A stretch of 64,000 nt of DNA, from positions 62,001 to 126,000 of the forward strand of contig DAIMXP010000004.1 in the NCBI GenBank assembly GCA_036734945.1. Direction: 5' to 3'. Numbering within the stretch: the first letter of the stretch is position 1; the number at the start of each line of letters is the position of its first letter. This DNA is from UBA4733 sp036734945 (lineage in GTDB: Bacteria > Chloroflexota > UBA4733). The notes below the pieces were generated by a model that was not told where the DNA came from, made no database searches, and saw nothing but the letters and a program-made list of their open reading frames with translations. A program made the translations under genes and the position numbers. Of the stretch, positions 52,594-62,094 are shown piece after piece.

Positions 52594-54108
52594 TCACAAC
52601 GAGGCGAGGTATTTCTGGTCGCTGGCCAGGATCACATCGACGTGCGGTTTGACGCTGGCGATGACGTCCTGCGCCGTCTGCTTGCCCTGCCAGAGCGGCG
52701 TCAACTCCTTGCCGAACAGGGTCTCGAGTTCGGTATCGGAGACTGCACGCTGCCAGTAGGGAATGCTGGATTTGGTCGCCAGGTCGGCCAGGATGGGCAT
52801 GCTGGCTGGCTGGGTGACACCCTGGTAGACCTTCGCCGCCACCGCTTTGAGGGAGGGGACGGAGGCCACCGTGTACTGGAAGGCCAGTTCCTGCCCGGCC
52901 GGCCCCGTCATATAGCTGTTGAACAGCCAGGCGCCGTCGGGGTTCTTGCCCTCCTTGATCTGGCTGATCCCGGAGGCTTCCGCCAGGATCTCATCCTTGA
53001 CCGGCCCCTTTGGTGGGATGGCGATGTCCCAGTCGAAGCCGAGCTTGGCCTGCCGCTCGGCGCCGATGCTCCAGCTTCCGCCGATTTTGAGCGCCAGGTT
53101 GCCGGCATCAAAGGTGATCTTCTGTTTGGTGGTGATCCCCGGTCCCAGCGCCGCGTGCGCCTTCACGCTCAAGTCGGCCACCCACTGCAGACCATCCAGG
53201 GCAGATTGCTCGTTCAGCGTGCAGGAGCTCGCGTCGGCGTTGAAGACCGAGCCACCGTAGCCAACGGCCGGGATGTCGATGCCGTAGCGCAGGGAGCCGG
53301 CATCGAAGCCTGCCTGCACGACCTTGGCCGGGTCGAGGCCGGGAGCCGTCGCCCCGGTCTCGTCGCGCGTAAGCTGCTCGGCCACCTGTTGCAGCTTGGC
53401 GAAGTCCCAGGTACCGTCCGGCAGGGGTACCCCGGCTTTCTTGAACAGATCCTTGTTCACGAAGAAGACCCAGACGCCCAGGTCGAGCGGCATGGCCCAC
53501 TGCTTCCCCTTGAGGAACTGCGCATCAATGGCAATAGGGAAGTAGTCGTCCTTGTTCAGCTTGTCGCGGCGGAAGTAGGGCGCGATGTCGAGCAGCAGAC
53601 CTTTTGCGGCGAGCGAGAACAGGTCGTCATCCGAGGTGAAGGCGAGGTCCGGTGGTGTGCCACCTGCCACCTCCGCCACCAGCTTGTCCGTGTACTTGTC
53701 GGTCCACTCCGCCTGGATCGTCAGGTCGGGGTGGTCCTTCTGGAAGGCAGTGATCGCCGCTCCAAAGTAGTCCTTGTAGTTTGTGCCGGCGCGCTCCAGG
53801 AAACGGACGGTCACGCCCGCTTTTGCCGGCGCCACGACAGCGGCGGCGCTTGTCGTGGTCGCTGTCGTGGCGCTCAGGCTGCCGGCAGGGGCGGCGGTGG
53901 TGCTGACAGCGGTACTCGCCGGCGCCGTCGTTGTGGTGACGGCGCTCGTAGCCGCTGCGGAAATCGTCGCCGTGGTGGCGCTGGCCGCGCCGCCGCAGCC
54001 GCTCAAGGCGAGGGCGGCCCCAGCGCCCAGGACGCTGAGCAGCAGCGCGCGACGCGTGCAGCAAGAGGGGGACCGAGATGTCTCGCCAACGGGCCGGGAC
54101 TGGATCAT
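52594..54108 (-). CDS. Extracellular solute-binding lipoprotein
   Basis: 504 residues. Leader with CCTRRALLLSVLGAG, lipobox ALSGC (C38), a short 50-residue linker, and a binding domain from KAGVTVRFLERAGTNYKDYF. VFFVNKDLFKKAGVPLP and NLALKIGGSWSIGAERQ are family blocks. ATG at 54108 with AGGAG seven bases upstream and a promoter at 54234-54261. No gene follows on the strand before the converging SBP. The leader has two Cys just before the twin Arg, which is unusual among its neighbours. Confidence 0.92.
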   Translation of the reverse strand: MIQSRPVGETSRSPSCCTRRALLLSVLGAGAALALSGCGGAASATTATISAAATSAVTTTTAPASTAVSTTAAPAGSLSATTATTTSAAAVVAPAKAGVTVRFLERAGTNYKDYFGAAITAFQKDHPDLTIQAEWTDKYTDKLVAEVAGGTPPDLAFTSDDDLFSLAAKGLLLDIAPYFRRDKLNKDDYFPIAIDAQFLKGKQWAMPLDLGVWVFFVNKDLFKKAGVPLPDGTWDFAKLQQVAEQLTRDETGATAPGLDPAKVVQAGFDAGSLRYGIDIPAVGYGGSVFNADASSCTLNEQSALDGLQWVADLSVKAHAALGPGITTKQKITFDAGNLALKIGGSWSIGAERQAKLGFDWDIAIPPKGPVKDEILAEASGISQIKEGKNPDGAWLFNSYMTGPAGQELAFQYTVASVPSLKAVAAKVYQGVTQPASMPILADLATKSSIPYWQRAVSDTELETLFGKELTPLWQGKQTAQDVIASVKPHVDVILASDQKYLASL

Positions 54109-54233
54109 GGTGACGCTCCTCCTTCTTTCCCTACCGGAGATTCCGCTCATGAGCCGACTGATACGGGAATGCAGGGACTCGGCGGAACAATCGCCGTCCG
54201 GTGCGGCGTGGCCGATCAATACTGCCACGGAGT

Positions 54234-54261
54234 ATTGTAGAGAGTGAATTGATGTTGTCAA
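54234..54261 (-). promoter_or_regulatory. Sigma70-type promoter of the SBP gene at 54108
   Basis: Minus strand TTGACA (54261-54256), 16-bp spacer, TACAAT (54239-54234). Confidence 0.75.
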
Positions 54262-54300
54262 GCCTCCGGTGCTACCATATTCTGACCAGTGGAGGGCAGC

Positions 54301-55278
54301 ATGTACCGGCAGATCGGCAGCGGACGGCTCAGCAGCGGCGAGGATATCACGCTCGGCGTAGTGGAGGCGCCGGACCCGGACTGGCTCGACCGGATCGTGC
54401 CCTTCCTCAGTCACAAGGGTGGGGACTGGAATTACCACATCCGTCAGGCGCTTTCGGAGCCACTTGACGATCTGACGAGCCGCTTCTACGTGGCGACCGT
54501 GGGCGAGCAGGTCATCAGTCAGGTGATGATCGTCGGCGCGCAGGGCAGCGGCATTCTGGGGCACGTCTACACCGCGCCTGCCTGGCGGCAGCGGCACGCC
54601 TATCGCCAGCTCATGGCGGCGCAGATGGAGGACGTCCGGCGTCTCGGCTTCCACCTGCTCACCCTGGGCACCGGCTTCGAGTCACATCCGTACTGGATCT
54701 ACCACTCTTTCGGCTTCCGTTCGGTTGCGCCTGGCTCCGGGCTGATGCGCTGGCTGGCATTCCCGGAGGCCGAAGAGCGCTACCTGGCGCCGGCAACGGC
54801 CACGGTTGAGCCGCTCCGCTGGCAGCACTGGGCCGGCCTCAACGTGCTGGCGCTGCGCCCGGTGGCGCCGGACGAACCGCTCCCCCGTTTGCCCACGCTC
54901 AGCGCCAAGGCGCAGCACAGCGTCGAAGGCTCCTTCGTCAGCTTCATGCGCCGCCACCGCTCGCTTGACAAACCACAGAGTCGCGTGCTGCGCAGTGCGA
55001 CGGGTGCGGTGGTCGGCTGGTGTCTGCTGGCGCCGGACCCGCGCTGGTTCGGCGACGTCTGGCTACTCGACATTGGCCTCCTGCCGGCCTTCGCCGGGCA
55101 GGCTGCGCCGCTCCTCGCCAACCTGGAGTGGCCCACCGCGCCGGTGTACGCCCTCACCACTCCCAACAGCGCGCGTGACGGCTGGTTGCAGGGCGCAGGG
55201 CTGCACGCTCAGGCGGCACTGCCGAGCTGGCTGCGCCTTGGTGAGGAGCGCCGGGCATTGCAACTCTGGGCACGTTGA
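54301..55278 (+). CDS. GNAT family N-acetyltransferase
   Basis: 325 residues. The N-terminal half is a GNAT fold: strand RFYVATVGEQVISQVMIVG, acetyl-CoA motif A as HVYTAPAWRQRHAYRQLMAA, then LTLGTGF and the aromatic strand YWIYHSFGFRSV. The C-terminal 150 residues (LPTLSAKAQHSVEGSF, VGWCLLAPDPRWFGD) resemble a second, degenerate GNAT repeat. Acylates an unknown amine, possibly an amino sugar. ATG at 54301 with GGAGGG upstream. A hairpin (55287-55309) follows before the next co-oriented gene. Confidence 0.84.
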   Translation: MYRQIGSGRLSSGEDITLGVVEAPDPDWLDRIVPFLSHKGGDWNYHIRQALSEPLDDLTSRFYVATVGEQVISQVMIVGAQGSGILGHVYTAPAWRQRHAYRQLMAAQMEDVRRLGFHLLTLGTGFESHPYWIYHSFGFRSVAPGSGLMRWLAFPEAEERYLAPATATVEPLRWQHWAGLNVLALRPVAPDEPLPRLPTLSAKAQHSVEGSFVSFMRRHRSLDKPQSRVLRSATGAVVGWCLLAPDPRWFGDVWLLDIGLLPAFAGQAAPLLANLEWPTAPVYALTTPNSARDGWLQGAGLHAQAALPSWLRLGEERRALQLWAR

Positions 55279-55286
55279 CAGCCGAT

Positions 55287-55309
55287 CCTGGCCTCGCTGT
55301 GAGGCCAGG
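55287..55309 (+). terminator. Terminator-like hairpin after the GNAT gene
   Basis: CCTGGCCTC (55287-55295), 5-base loop, GAGGCCAGG (55301-55309), starting 8 bp after the stop codon. Confidence 0.6.
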
Positions 55310-55376
55310 CACAACATAGCCCGCCAGGCCCGACGTGGCTGGTCGTGGTGACAAGTACAGGGAACGGAAGCAGCAA

Positions 55377-56480
55377 ATGGCGCGTACACCGCTTAGAGTC
55401 GGCCTGCTCGGGGCCGGCACCATCGCCACGTCGAACTCCGGCTACCTCCTCGGTCTCGCCGAGCTGCGCGATCAGGTAGCCACGGTGGCCATCGCTGACG
55501 TTTCCATCGAACGAGCGCGCTCGGTGGCCGAGCGCTTCGGTATCCCGGCGGCCTACGGGAGTCTGGAGGAGTTGCTGGAGCGGGCCGACCTCGACGCCGT
55601 CGTCAATGTCACACCCATACCATTTCACGGGACCACCTCCCGGCAAATTCTCGCTGCCGGCAAGCATCTGGTCGTTGAGAAGCCAATTGCGACCACGCTG
55701 GAGGAGGCGGATGCGCTGATCGACCTCGCCCGCGCCAAAGGATTGCAGTACGTGGTGGCCCCGCCCAACATGCTCCAACCCAATCGCCTCCATGCCAAAC
55801 GCTTGGTGGCTGCCGGGGCGATCGGCCAGCCCTGTTTTGCCCGGGTGCGCAGTTCCCACGGCGGCCCTGCCGCCGGCGCCTGGCCACTCGACCCCACCTG
55901 GTTCTATCAGGATGGGTCTGGTCCGCTCTTCGATATGGGTGTCTACGGCATCCATGACATCACGGGCATCCTTGGGCCCGCCAAGCGTGTAGTCGCCTTC
56001 TCCGGCATCACCGAGAAAGTGCGTACGGTGCGCGCCGGTCCGTTTGCCGGCAAGCAGATCGAGGTCACGGCAGACGACAACACGCTGCTGATGCTGGACT
56101 TCGGCAACTCGACCTTTGCAGTGGTCGACGGCACCTTCAACGTCAACGCGGCCAAGAGTCCCCAGATCGAGATCTTCGGCCGGAGCGGCACGATCAATCT
56201 CAACAATCAGACGCAGGACGGCGCGCCACCGCTGGAGATCTTTCGCTTCGACGCGGCGCCCGGCATTGACGGCTGGATCACTCCGCGCGGCGGCATGGGC
56301 GATGGCGACCGTCAACGCTACCGCCGGGCCATCCTGGTCAAACACCTGGCCGACTGCCTCGCCAGCGGCAGCCAGCCGGTCACCAGTGCCGAACACGCCC
56401 GGCACGCCCTGGAGATCATGGTGAAGGCCATCGAATCGGCGCGCAGCGGTCGGGCACTGGAGTTGTTGACTACCTTTTAG
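55377..56480 (+). CDS. Gfo/Idh/MocA family oxidoreductase
   Basis: 367 residues. Rossmann turn LRVGLLGAGTIATSNSGYL, cofactor motif VVEKPIATT, and GSGPLFDMGVYGIHDITGILG in the substrate domain with its conserved His. The sequence is closer to the general sugar-dehydrogenase branch than to the tandem pair at 10411-12578. ATG at 55377 with GGAA upstream. Probably read through from the GNAT promoter unless the hairpin between them terminates. Confidence 0.9.
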   Translation: MARTPLRVGLLGAGTIATSNSGYLLGLAELRDQVATVAIADVSIERARSVAERFGIPAAYGSLEELLERADLDAVVNVTPIPFHGTTSRQILAAGKHLVVEKPIATTLEEADALIDLARAKGLQYVVAPPNMLQPNRLHAKRLVAAGAIGQPCFARVRSSHGGPAAGAWPLDPTWFYQDGSGPLFDMGVYGIHDITGILGPAKRVVAFSGITEKVRTVRAGPFAGKQIEVTADDNTLLMLDFGNSTFAVVDGTFNVNAAKSPQIEIFGRSGTINLNNQTQDGAPPLEIFRFDAAPGIDGWITPRGGMGDGDRQRYRRAILVKHLADCLASGSQPVTSAEHARHALEIMVKAIESARSGRALELLTTF

Positions 56481-56659
56481 CAGCCGACACGGAGTCCGGT
56501 CAGCAAGGATGCTCCGAGCCGGTCTGCTGACTCGCCGCGTATACCTTCCCAGGCTCCCAGGCCATTGCCCTCTTTGCTCGCCGGCTCGGTGACACCGGAA
56601 CAGCGTCCGCCATGACCGCTCCGCGCAGGTCGTCACAGCAGCAGGTCCAAGCCGGATGC

Positions 56660-58777
56660 TCACCCGTGCTGCCGCCACTCGTCCTGCGCTTCGGCGATAC
56701 GCGCCTCGGTAGCTCCTGTCTCGAGCGTCAGGGCGGATTCGGCCCGCTGCATACGATAGGCCTCGCAAGTGACTTCCCACGCTACTTGCACCTGCTGCGG
56801 GTCCGCCTGCCCACCAACAGCATCCAGCGGGTTGAGCACGAGGAGCCGTCGCGGCGCCAGGCAGGCCGCCAGATCCGGCAGGTCGTACGCCCCCAGTGCG
56901 TCGGGGACAATGGCGGTGAAGTCCGTCGTGGAGGACCGTTGCTGGACGACATCCTGCCAGGAGAAGAGCGTCTGAAAGAGGACGATGGGCTGCAGGCCGG
57001 CATCGAAGAGCGCCGCGTGCAGCAGCGCTGGACCAAGCGGGCCGCTGGCGATGGCCGCGCTGGCGCCCGGCTCCACGTCGTCCCGTGATCGGAGATACGC
57101 TAGCGCTTGTCCGATCTCCCCGGCTCGAATGCCGGGCCAACTCCGCCCAAGCAACGCCGGCTCGAAGGTCCAGTCACCGCCTGCCGTCGCCAGCTCTCCC
57201 ACCAGGCTGAGATCAGGCAGGAGCACCACCCAGCCGTGCCTGGCCAGCGCAACCGCCGCCCCCGTGGGCGCCACGGCAGCGTTCTTGCCCGTCGCGTCCA
57301 GCCAGAGCGCTGCTGGGAACCGTCCGGACCTTGCCGGGACGAGGATCAGGCTGGGCAGGACGGTTCCATCCGCCCCTTGCAGTACGACCTTCTCAATGTT
57401 ATAGCCGCCTCGTTGGTGGCGGCCCACCATGATGGGCACCGGTGCAGTGGGCGCCCGGTAGCCGGAAAGCCGCTCCGCGGCGGCGCGAACGGTCGAGAGG
57501 TGCTGCTGCAGTGCCCCCCGCCGCTGAGCGACCTGGGCGCCCAGCACTCCGGCCTCCGTGCGATTGAGACTGAAGACCGTTTCGCCACCGAGCGAGGTGG
57601 CAAGCTGTCCAGTGGGTGTCACCGTTAGGTCCGCCAGCGGTAGTGGTTCCACTGGAATTTCCCGCGGGTCGCCCGGCAGGTTCAAAGCCTGCTGAAAGAA
57701 CTCGTAAATCAGGGAGCGGCTCACCGGGGTGAAGCCGTGGGGGGCGTCGTCCTCTTCTTTCTGGAAGGCGTTCGGTGCGCCGAGGGCTGCGTAGGCGCGG
57801 GCGACTTCGGCGCAGGTTTCGCGCGCGCCCTGAATACTGAAGTAGTCGCGGGTGTTGGCCATCACCAGGATTGGTCGGGGAGCCTGCACCTCCAGATAGT
57901 CGGCATGGTCGATCCCGGCGACAATGCCACGGAGGAGATTCTGCTCGCCATCCTGGGGACCCAGCGACTCCAGCAGGAGATGCAGACTCGTGATATAACA
58001 GGTTGGCGCAGCGGCGGCCAACCGCTCATCCAGCGCGCTGATATAGGCGGTCTGCGTACCGCCACCGGAGATGCCGGTGATCCCGATGCGCTGTGCGTCG
58101 ACTTCCGGTCGCGTCTGCAAGTAGTCGATGGCCCGAATGCCGTCCCAGGCGAAGTAGTGACCCGAGGAACGCCCAGCCAGGAGGGTCTGGCGGGTGAAAT
58201 GGGAGTGTTCGCGCGTGCAACCACCCAGGCGTGACCGGCCGGTGGCGGGGTCGAGGTACTGCACGCGCTCACCCTGGCCCACCGGATCGAAGCAGCAGAC
58301 GATGAAACCTTTGAGGACGAGGTTCAGCGCCAGCACCTGATTGCTTGATTCCCGAAAGCCGATGTCACTGTGGCCAATTGGGTTCACAATCGCTGGCGTT
58401 GGGCCAGAGAGATGCTCGGGAATGAACAGGCAGGCCGTGACGAAGAACTGGGGCCGGGATTCGAACACCACGTGTTCGATGCGGTAGCCCGGCTTGCGGA
58501 CGACGCCGGTGATCCGCGCATTAAGCGGCGTGCGCTCCGGAAATGGCCCGAGCAGGTCATGGAGGGTTTGACGCACCGCCACCTGACGGCGGCGCCAGTC
58601 GTCGGCACTGTTGAGCGCAGCGACCTGCTCACGTCGTCGCGCCAGGAGCGCCTGCGCCTCGGCGTTCAAACGCTGGCGGGCGCCGTTCGGTGCATCGCGC
58701 CAGCGGAACCAGCGGGCGAGCACCGCCAGGTCTTCGTCCTCCGCCGTGCGCACGCTGGGCAGTACGGCCGTAGCCAT
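56660..58777 (-). CDS. Tandem alpha/beta hydrolase protein (acetylxylan esterase-like, second domain degenerate)
   Basis: 705 residues. First domain (about 90-370): IVNPIGHSDIGF, CCFDPVGQGER, nucleophile elbow ITGISGGGTQTA (S237), acid in MANTRDYFS, and His in EDDAPHGFTP. Second domain (about 450-700): LPSLILVPARSGRFPAALWLD opening, then AAIASGPLGPALLHA where the serine elbow should be; the nucleophile position appears to be Gly, so it is probably inactive or binds substrate. Esterase on acylated sugars is the likely role. The gene starts 37 bp after the SBP at 58815-60287, forming an SBP-esterase operon. Confidence 0.83.
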   Translation of the reverse strand: MATAVLPSVRTAEDEDLAVLARWFRWRDAPNGARQRLNAEAQALLARRREQVAALNSADDWRRRQVAVRQTLHDLLGPFPERTPLNARITGVVRKPGYRIEHVVFESRPQFFVTACLFIPEHLSGPTPAIVNPIGHSDIGFRESSNQVLALNLVLKGFIVCCFDPVGQGERVQYLDPATGRSRLGGCTREHSHFTRQTLLAGRSSGHYFAWDGIRAIDYLQTRPEVDAQRIGITGISGGGTQTAYISALDERLAAAAPTCYITSLHLLLESLGPQDGEQNLLRGIVAGIDHADYLEVQAPRPILVMANTRDYFSIQGARETCAEVARAYAALGAPNAFQKEEDDAPHGFTPVSRSLIYEFFQQALNLPGDPREIPVEPLPLADLTVTPTGQLATSLGGETVFSLNRTEAGVLGAQVAQRRGALQQHLSTVRAAAERLSGYRAPTAPVPIMVGRHQRGGYNIEKVVLQGADGTVLPSLILVPARSGRFPAALWLDATGKNAAVAPTGAAVALARHGWVVLLPDLSLVGELATAGGDWTFEPALLGRSWPGIRAGEIGQALAYLRSRDDVEPGASAAIASGPLGPALLHAALFDAGLQPIVLFQTLFSWQDVVQQRSSTTDFTAIVPDALGAYDLPDLAACLAPRRLLVLNPLDAVGGQADPQQVQVAWEVTCEAYRMQRAESALTLETGATEARIAEAQDEWRQHG

Positions 58778-58814
58778 GTCGTTCTCCTCGTGTCAGTGCT
58801 GCTGATCGCTCAGC

Positions 58815-60287
58815 TTACTCGGGCTGCGCCAGGACGGCGTTGCACGCTTGCGCCATCTGGTGCGTGGCATCCGCTGCCGAAACCGTTCCCGCCAGCGCCT
58901 GTTTGATAATTGGTTGCACGGCCGTCGTCAGGGCTGCCTGGCGGAAGTAGGCGTCGCGTCCACCGACCTCGCCGACCTTCTGCACCCAGGTGATCTGCGG
59001 TTGGGTCTTGGCCCGGGCGATGAATTCCGGGGACTGGAAGAAGTCGAGGCGCGGGCCGACGCGATTGAGCTTGGCAAGTCGCTGGATGATGGTGTCCTTG
59101 CCAGCATAATATGCCATGAAGTCCCAGCCGGCGTCCGGGTTCTTCGCTTGCTTGGGCAGCGCCACCATATTTTCCCAGGTACGGGTTGACGGCTTGCCGT
59201 GCGGACCCGCCGGCAAGGGCACAATCTGGTAGTTCAGCTTGGGCGCGAAGTCGGAGATCGTCTCCACATTCCAGGTGCCGGTGATGGCCGTCGCGGCAAC
59301 TCCGTCGAGCACGCGGCCATTCTTGGTAGGCGGCACGTTGCTCGGCCACCAGAACTTGTACTTCTGGCTCAGGTCGACCAGGAACTGCACAGTCTCGATG
59401 CCTTGCGCATTGTCAAACGCCACGCCGTTGATCTGCTGGTTGTACAGGTCAACTCCGTTGGTATTCAACCAACGTGAGAGCCCCGTGATACTCAATGCGA
59501 GGGCAGGCCCGTCGAAGCCGGCCACCGTCACGTTGCCGGAGCCGTCGAGCTTGGTTAAGCTCCGGGCGGCTTGAGTGAACTGGTCCCAGGTCCACTGGGA
59601 GACCTTGGCTGGATCGGGGTCGAGGCCGGCAGTGGTGAACATGTCGGTGTTATAGATGAAGGCCTCGGAGTCCGGTCCCTCCATGGGGATGCCGAAGATA
59701 TGCCCCTGCGCCTGATTGTAGAACAGGGATGTCGGCATGAATTGATCCATACTTACCATCGGGGTCTGCGCAATGCGGCTCTCCAACGTGGCGAGGGCGC
59801 CGCGCAGCCAGAAGTCGTAGGTGAAGGCGGTCGAGGTGTGCATGGCGTCAGGATACGTTCCGCCGGCGAAACGGGTCTGATACACGGTGAAATCGCTGAG
59901 AAACTCCGTCTGGAGCTTGATGCCGGGATGCTTCGCCTGATAGTCGCTCTGGATAAACGCCCACCAGGCCGTCATCGAGGGGCTGCCGGTCGGACTCCAC
60001 CAATCCCAATATAGCAGCGTGGCCTGCGTTGCCGGGGCGTTGGCTGCGGCCTGTGTTGCCGAAGTGGCGGTGCTTGACGTCGCGACAGGCGCCGGAAGCG
60101 CTGTGCCGCTCGTCACTGTGGACGATGTGGGCAACGCGGAACTGATAGCACTGGCGGCGCTGCCCGTCGCCGCCGAACTGGTGGAGACGGTGGCTTGCGT
60201 GCTCCCCCCGCAAGCGGCGAGTAACCCTGCCGCACCGCCAGTGACCATGGCCAAGCAAGCTCTCCGCGAAAAACGGGGACCCTTCAT
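58815..60287 (-). CDS. Extracellular solute-binding lipoprotein
   Basis: 490 residues. Leader with RFSRRACLAMVTGG, lipobox GLLAAC (C26), linker of about 65 residues, binding domain from ATLLYWDWWSPTGSPSM. It is a close paralogue of the SBP at 62888 (shared MEGPDSEAFIYN versus VEGPDSEVIMYN, and the RVGPRLDF motif). A TATAAT sequence at about 60389-60394 on the minus strand may be its -10 element, though no good -35 is seen. Co-transcribed with the esterase downstream. Confidence 0.92.
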   Translation of the reverse strand: MKGPRFSRRACLAMVTGGAAGLLAACGGSTQATVSTSSAATGSAASAISSALPTSSTVTSGTALPAPVATSSTATSATQAAANAPATQATLLYWDWWSPTGSPSMTAWWAFIQSDYQAKHPGIKLQTEFLSDFTVYQTRFAGGTYPDAMHTSTAFTYDFWLRGALATLESRIAQTPMVSMDQFMPTSLFYNQAQGHIFGIPMEGPDSEAFIYNTDMFTTAGLDPDPAKVSQWTWDQFTQAARSLTKLDGSGNVTVAGFDGPALALSITGLSRWLNTNGVDLYNQQINGVAFDNAQGIETVQFLVDLSQKYKFWWPSNVPPTKNGRVLDGVAATAITGTWNVETISDFAPKLNYQIVPLPAGPHGKPSTRTWENMVALPKQAKNPDAGWDFMAYYAGKDTIIQRLAKLNRVGPRLDFFQSPEFIARAKTQPQITWVQKVGEVGGRDAYFRQAALTTAVQPIIKQALAGTVSAADATHQMAQACNAVLAQPE

Positions 60288-60655
60288 GCTCTTCTCCTCT
60301 CGAGCGAATTGCCGTCAACTGCGCAAGACTCCGCACGCAGCCAGCCAGGACTGCGTGGTTGATACGCCGACCAACCGGCGGAATTATAGCCTCGATAGGT
60401 AAGGTTAGACATGGTTCAACCCAGGCGTGGCCCGACATGACAGTTTGCGGCCGTCTACCAGAGGGGAAGGCGGCTGAACTGTAAAGGCGGTTTGAACCGT
60501 GCCTTAGCCTGTCAAAAGACATCATACAACACCGAGGATGGGTGCAATGCGCGATTTGGTGGTCGAGGATGAGGGTTGCCGGGCGCGGGGGCACCAGGAC
60601 CATCGTTGCCGAGCAAGAAGGTGGTTCGTGGCAGGACCAGCGCTGTGGTCCGTAC
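60288..60655. other. Intergenic region between SBP start and GH109-like gene
   Basis: 368 bases. The half next to the SBP probably holds its promoter (TATAAT on the minus strand near 60390). The remainder shows several weak overlapping frames with no start or family match; I see no gene. Confidence 0.35.
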
Positions 60656-61945
60656 TTACGTCACAATATCCACCGGCTTCGTGGTCGCCCATTTGCCCCG
60701 CGTAAAGTCCGGGAAGTCGACCGCTGCGCTCTTCGAGGCGACGGACTGCTCGGTCAGCGGCGTAATGACGCTCCACGTCGCCGCATCGTACACATCGATG
60801 GGGGTCTGGGACTGGCTGCGTACCGCCTTCACAAACTGGTGCAACTCCATGTAATCCGCTGGCCCGTGTGGGTATTGCTTGGCGGTTTGCCCCAGCGTCT
60901 TCCAGATGGGATGCTCGTACTGCCGGTAGTAGTCGGCCATGTCCTCCCAGACCGGCGCCTGGTGACGGGCGCCCTGCCGCGGGCTTCGACCTTCGAGGTA
61001 GATCTTGTCCAGCGTGCCGGAGTAAATGCCCTCGGTTCCCTGCACCTGCAGGATCAGGTCATAGGGCCGCGGCGATTGCGTGTCGTGGTAGAGCGTGACA
61101 GTCAGGCCGCGGGCCGTCTTGATCAGAGTGGTGTTGACGTCGCCCAGCGCGTACTCGCGCGTCGCGTTCGGGTGATCCGCGCCGAACCGCTCGGCGACGT
61201 AGCGATTGATGCCGCGCGACCGGCTGCTCATGGAGACCAGATAGGTGAAGCGGTCACCTCGGTTGATGTCCGCCCACCATGCGATCGGGCCGATGGGATG
61301 CGTGGGGTACAGGTTGGCATTGCGCGCGACCGAATGCATCCCCCGCCATTTTACCTCGCCCGTTGGCCCGATTTTGGCTCCGCGCACATCGTGCTGGTAA
61401 CCGCCGGCGGCGTGCAGCAAGTCGCCGAGCATGCCCTGCCGAATCAGATTGAGCACCAGCATGACGTTGCGGTAGTAGCAAACATTTTCCAGCAGCATGC
61501 ACGGTTTGCCGGTCTGCTCGGAGGTATCCACCAGTTCCCAGCATTCATCCACCGTGAGCGCCGCCGGGACCTCCGTGGCGGCGTATTTCCCCGTCTGCAT
61601 GGCTGCCACGCAGACGGGGGTGTGCCACTCCCACGGCCCGGTGGCAATCACCGCGTCGAGATCGTCACGCTCCACCAGGCGCCGGAAGTCCTCGATTCCC
61701 CCCGCGTAGCCTACCGGGCGCCGCCGCCCGGCCTGTTCCACCAGGTCCTGGCTGCGCGTGACCAGGCTCTCGTTGACGTCGCAGATCGCCGGAATCTCCA
61801 CGCCAGGCACATCGAGCAACGTGCGCACGTGGGTAAAACCACGACTCCCAACTCCGACGACACCCACGCGCACCGGCGTCTCGCCATCACGGCGATGCTC
61901 TGCTCCCTCTTCACTTATTAGCGTATCTTGGGTTTCTTCCGGCAC
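60656..61945 (-). CDS. GH109-like alpha-N-acetylgalactosaminidase / Gfo-Idh family protein
   Basis: 429 residues. Rossmann turn VRVGVVGVGSRGFTHVRTLL, and EVPAALT in place of the EKP motif. The diagnostic GH109 block NLYPTHPIGPIAWWADINRGDRF is followed directly by TYLVSMSSRSRG, and later YHDTQSPRPYDLILQVQGTEG. GH109 enzymes use enzyme-bound NAD to cleave terminal alpha-GalNAc by transient oxidation. The His in YPTHPIG is the proposed catalytic residue region. No signal peptide. GTG at 61945 is a reasonable start, but a GTG nearer the Rossmann strand is possible. Divergent from the PhyH gene. Confidence 0.82.
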   Translation of the reverse strand: MPEETQDTLISEEGAEHRRDGETPVRVGVVGVGSRGFTHVRTLLDVPGVEIPAICDVNESLVTRSQDLVEQAGRRRPVGYAGGIEDFRRLVERDDLDAVIATGPWEWHTPVCVAAMQTGKYAATEVPAALTVDECWELVDTSEQTGKPCMLLENVCYYRNVMLVLNLIRQGMLGDLLHAAGGYQHDVRGAKIGPTGEVKWRGMHSVARNANLYPTHPIGPIAWWADINRGDRFTYLVSMSSRSRGINRYVAERFGADHPNATREYALGDVNTTLIKTARGLTVTLYHDTQSPRPYDLILQVQGTEGIYSGTLDKIYLEGRSPRQGARHQAPVWEDMADYYRQYEHPIWKTLGQTAKQYPHGPADYMELHQFVKAVRSQSQTPIDVYDAATWSVITPLTEQSVASKSAAVDFPDFTRGKWATTKPVDIVT

Positions 61946-62094
61946 TCGAATCCCCCGTCTCAAACACGAACCGTCCGCGCTCTGCGTAGAGGCGGCGATC
62001 CGCCAGACGCCGAATTCGGCAACGTGATGGTATACCACACCTGAGGCCCTGGGCCGACCGGGACACAGCCGGATACCGAAAGGGGACGCCAACA

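Noticed and set aside
55209..57140. Minus-strand open frame of 643 codons
   Set aside because: It runs antisense through the GNAT and Gfo/Idh genes and into the 3' end of the double esterase in another frame; no recognisable domain.
60656..61945. Annotation as an ordinary Gfo/Idh dehydrogenase only
   Set aside because: The EKP lysine motif is replaced and the NLYPTH...INRGDRF block is characteristic of GH109, so the glycosidase-type call is preferred.
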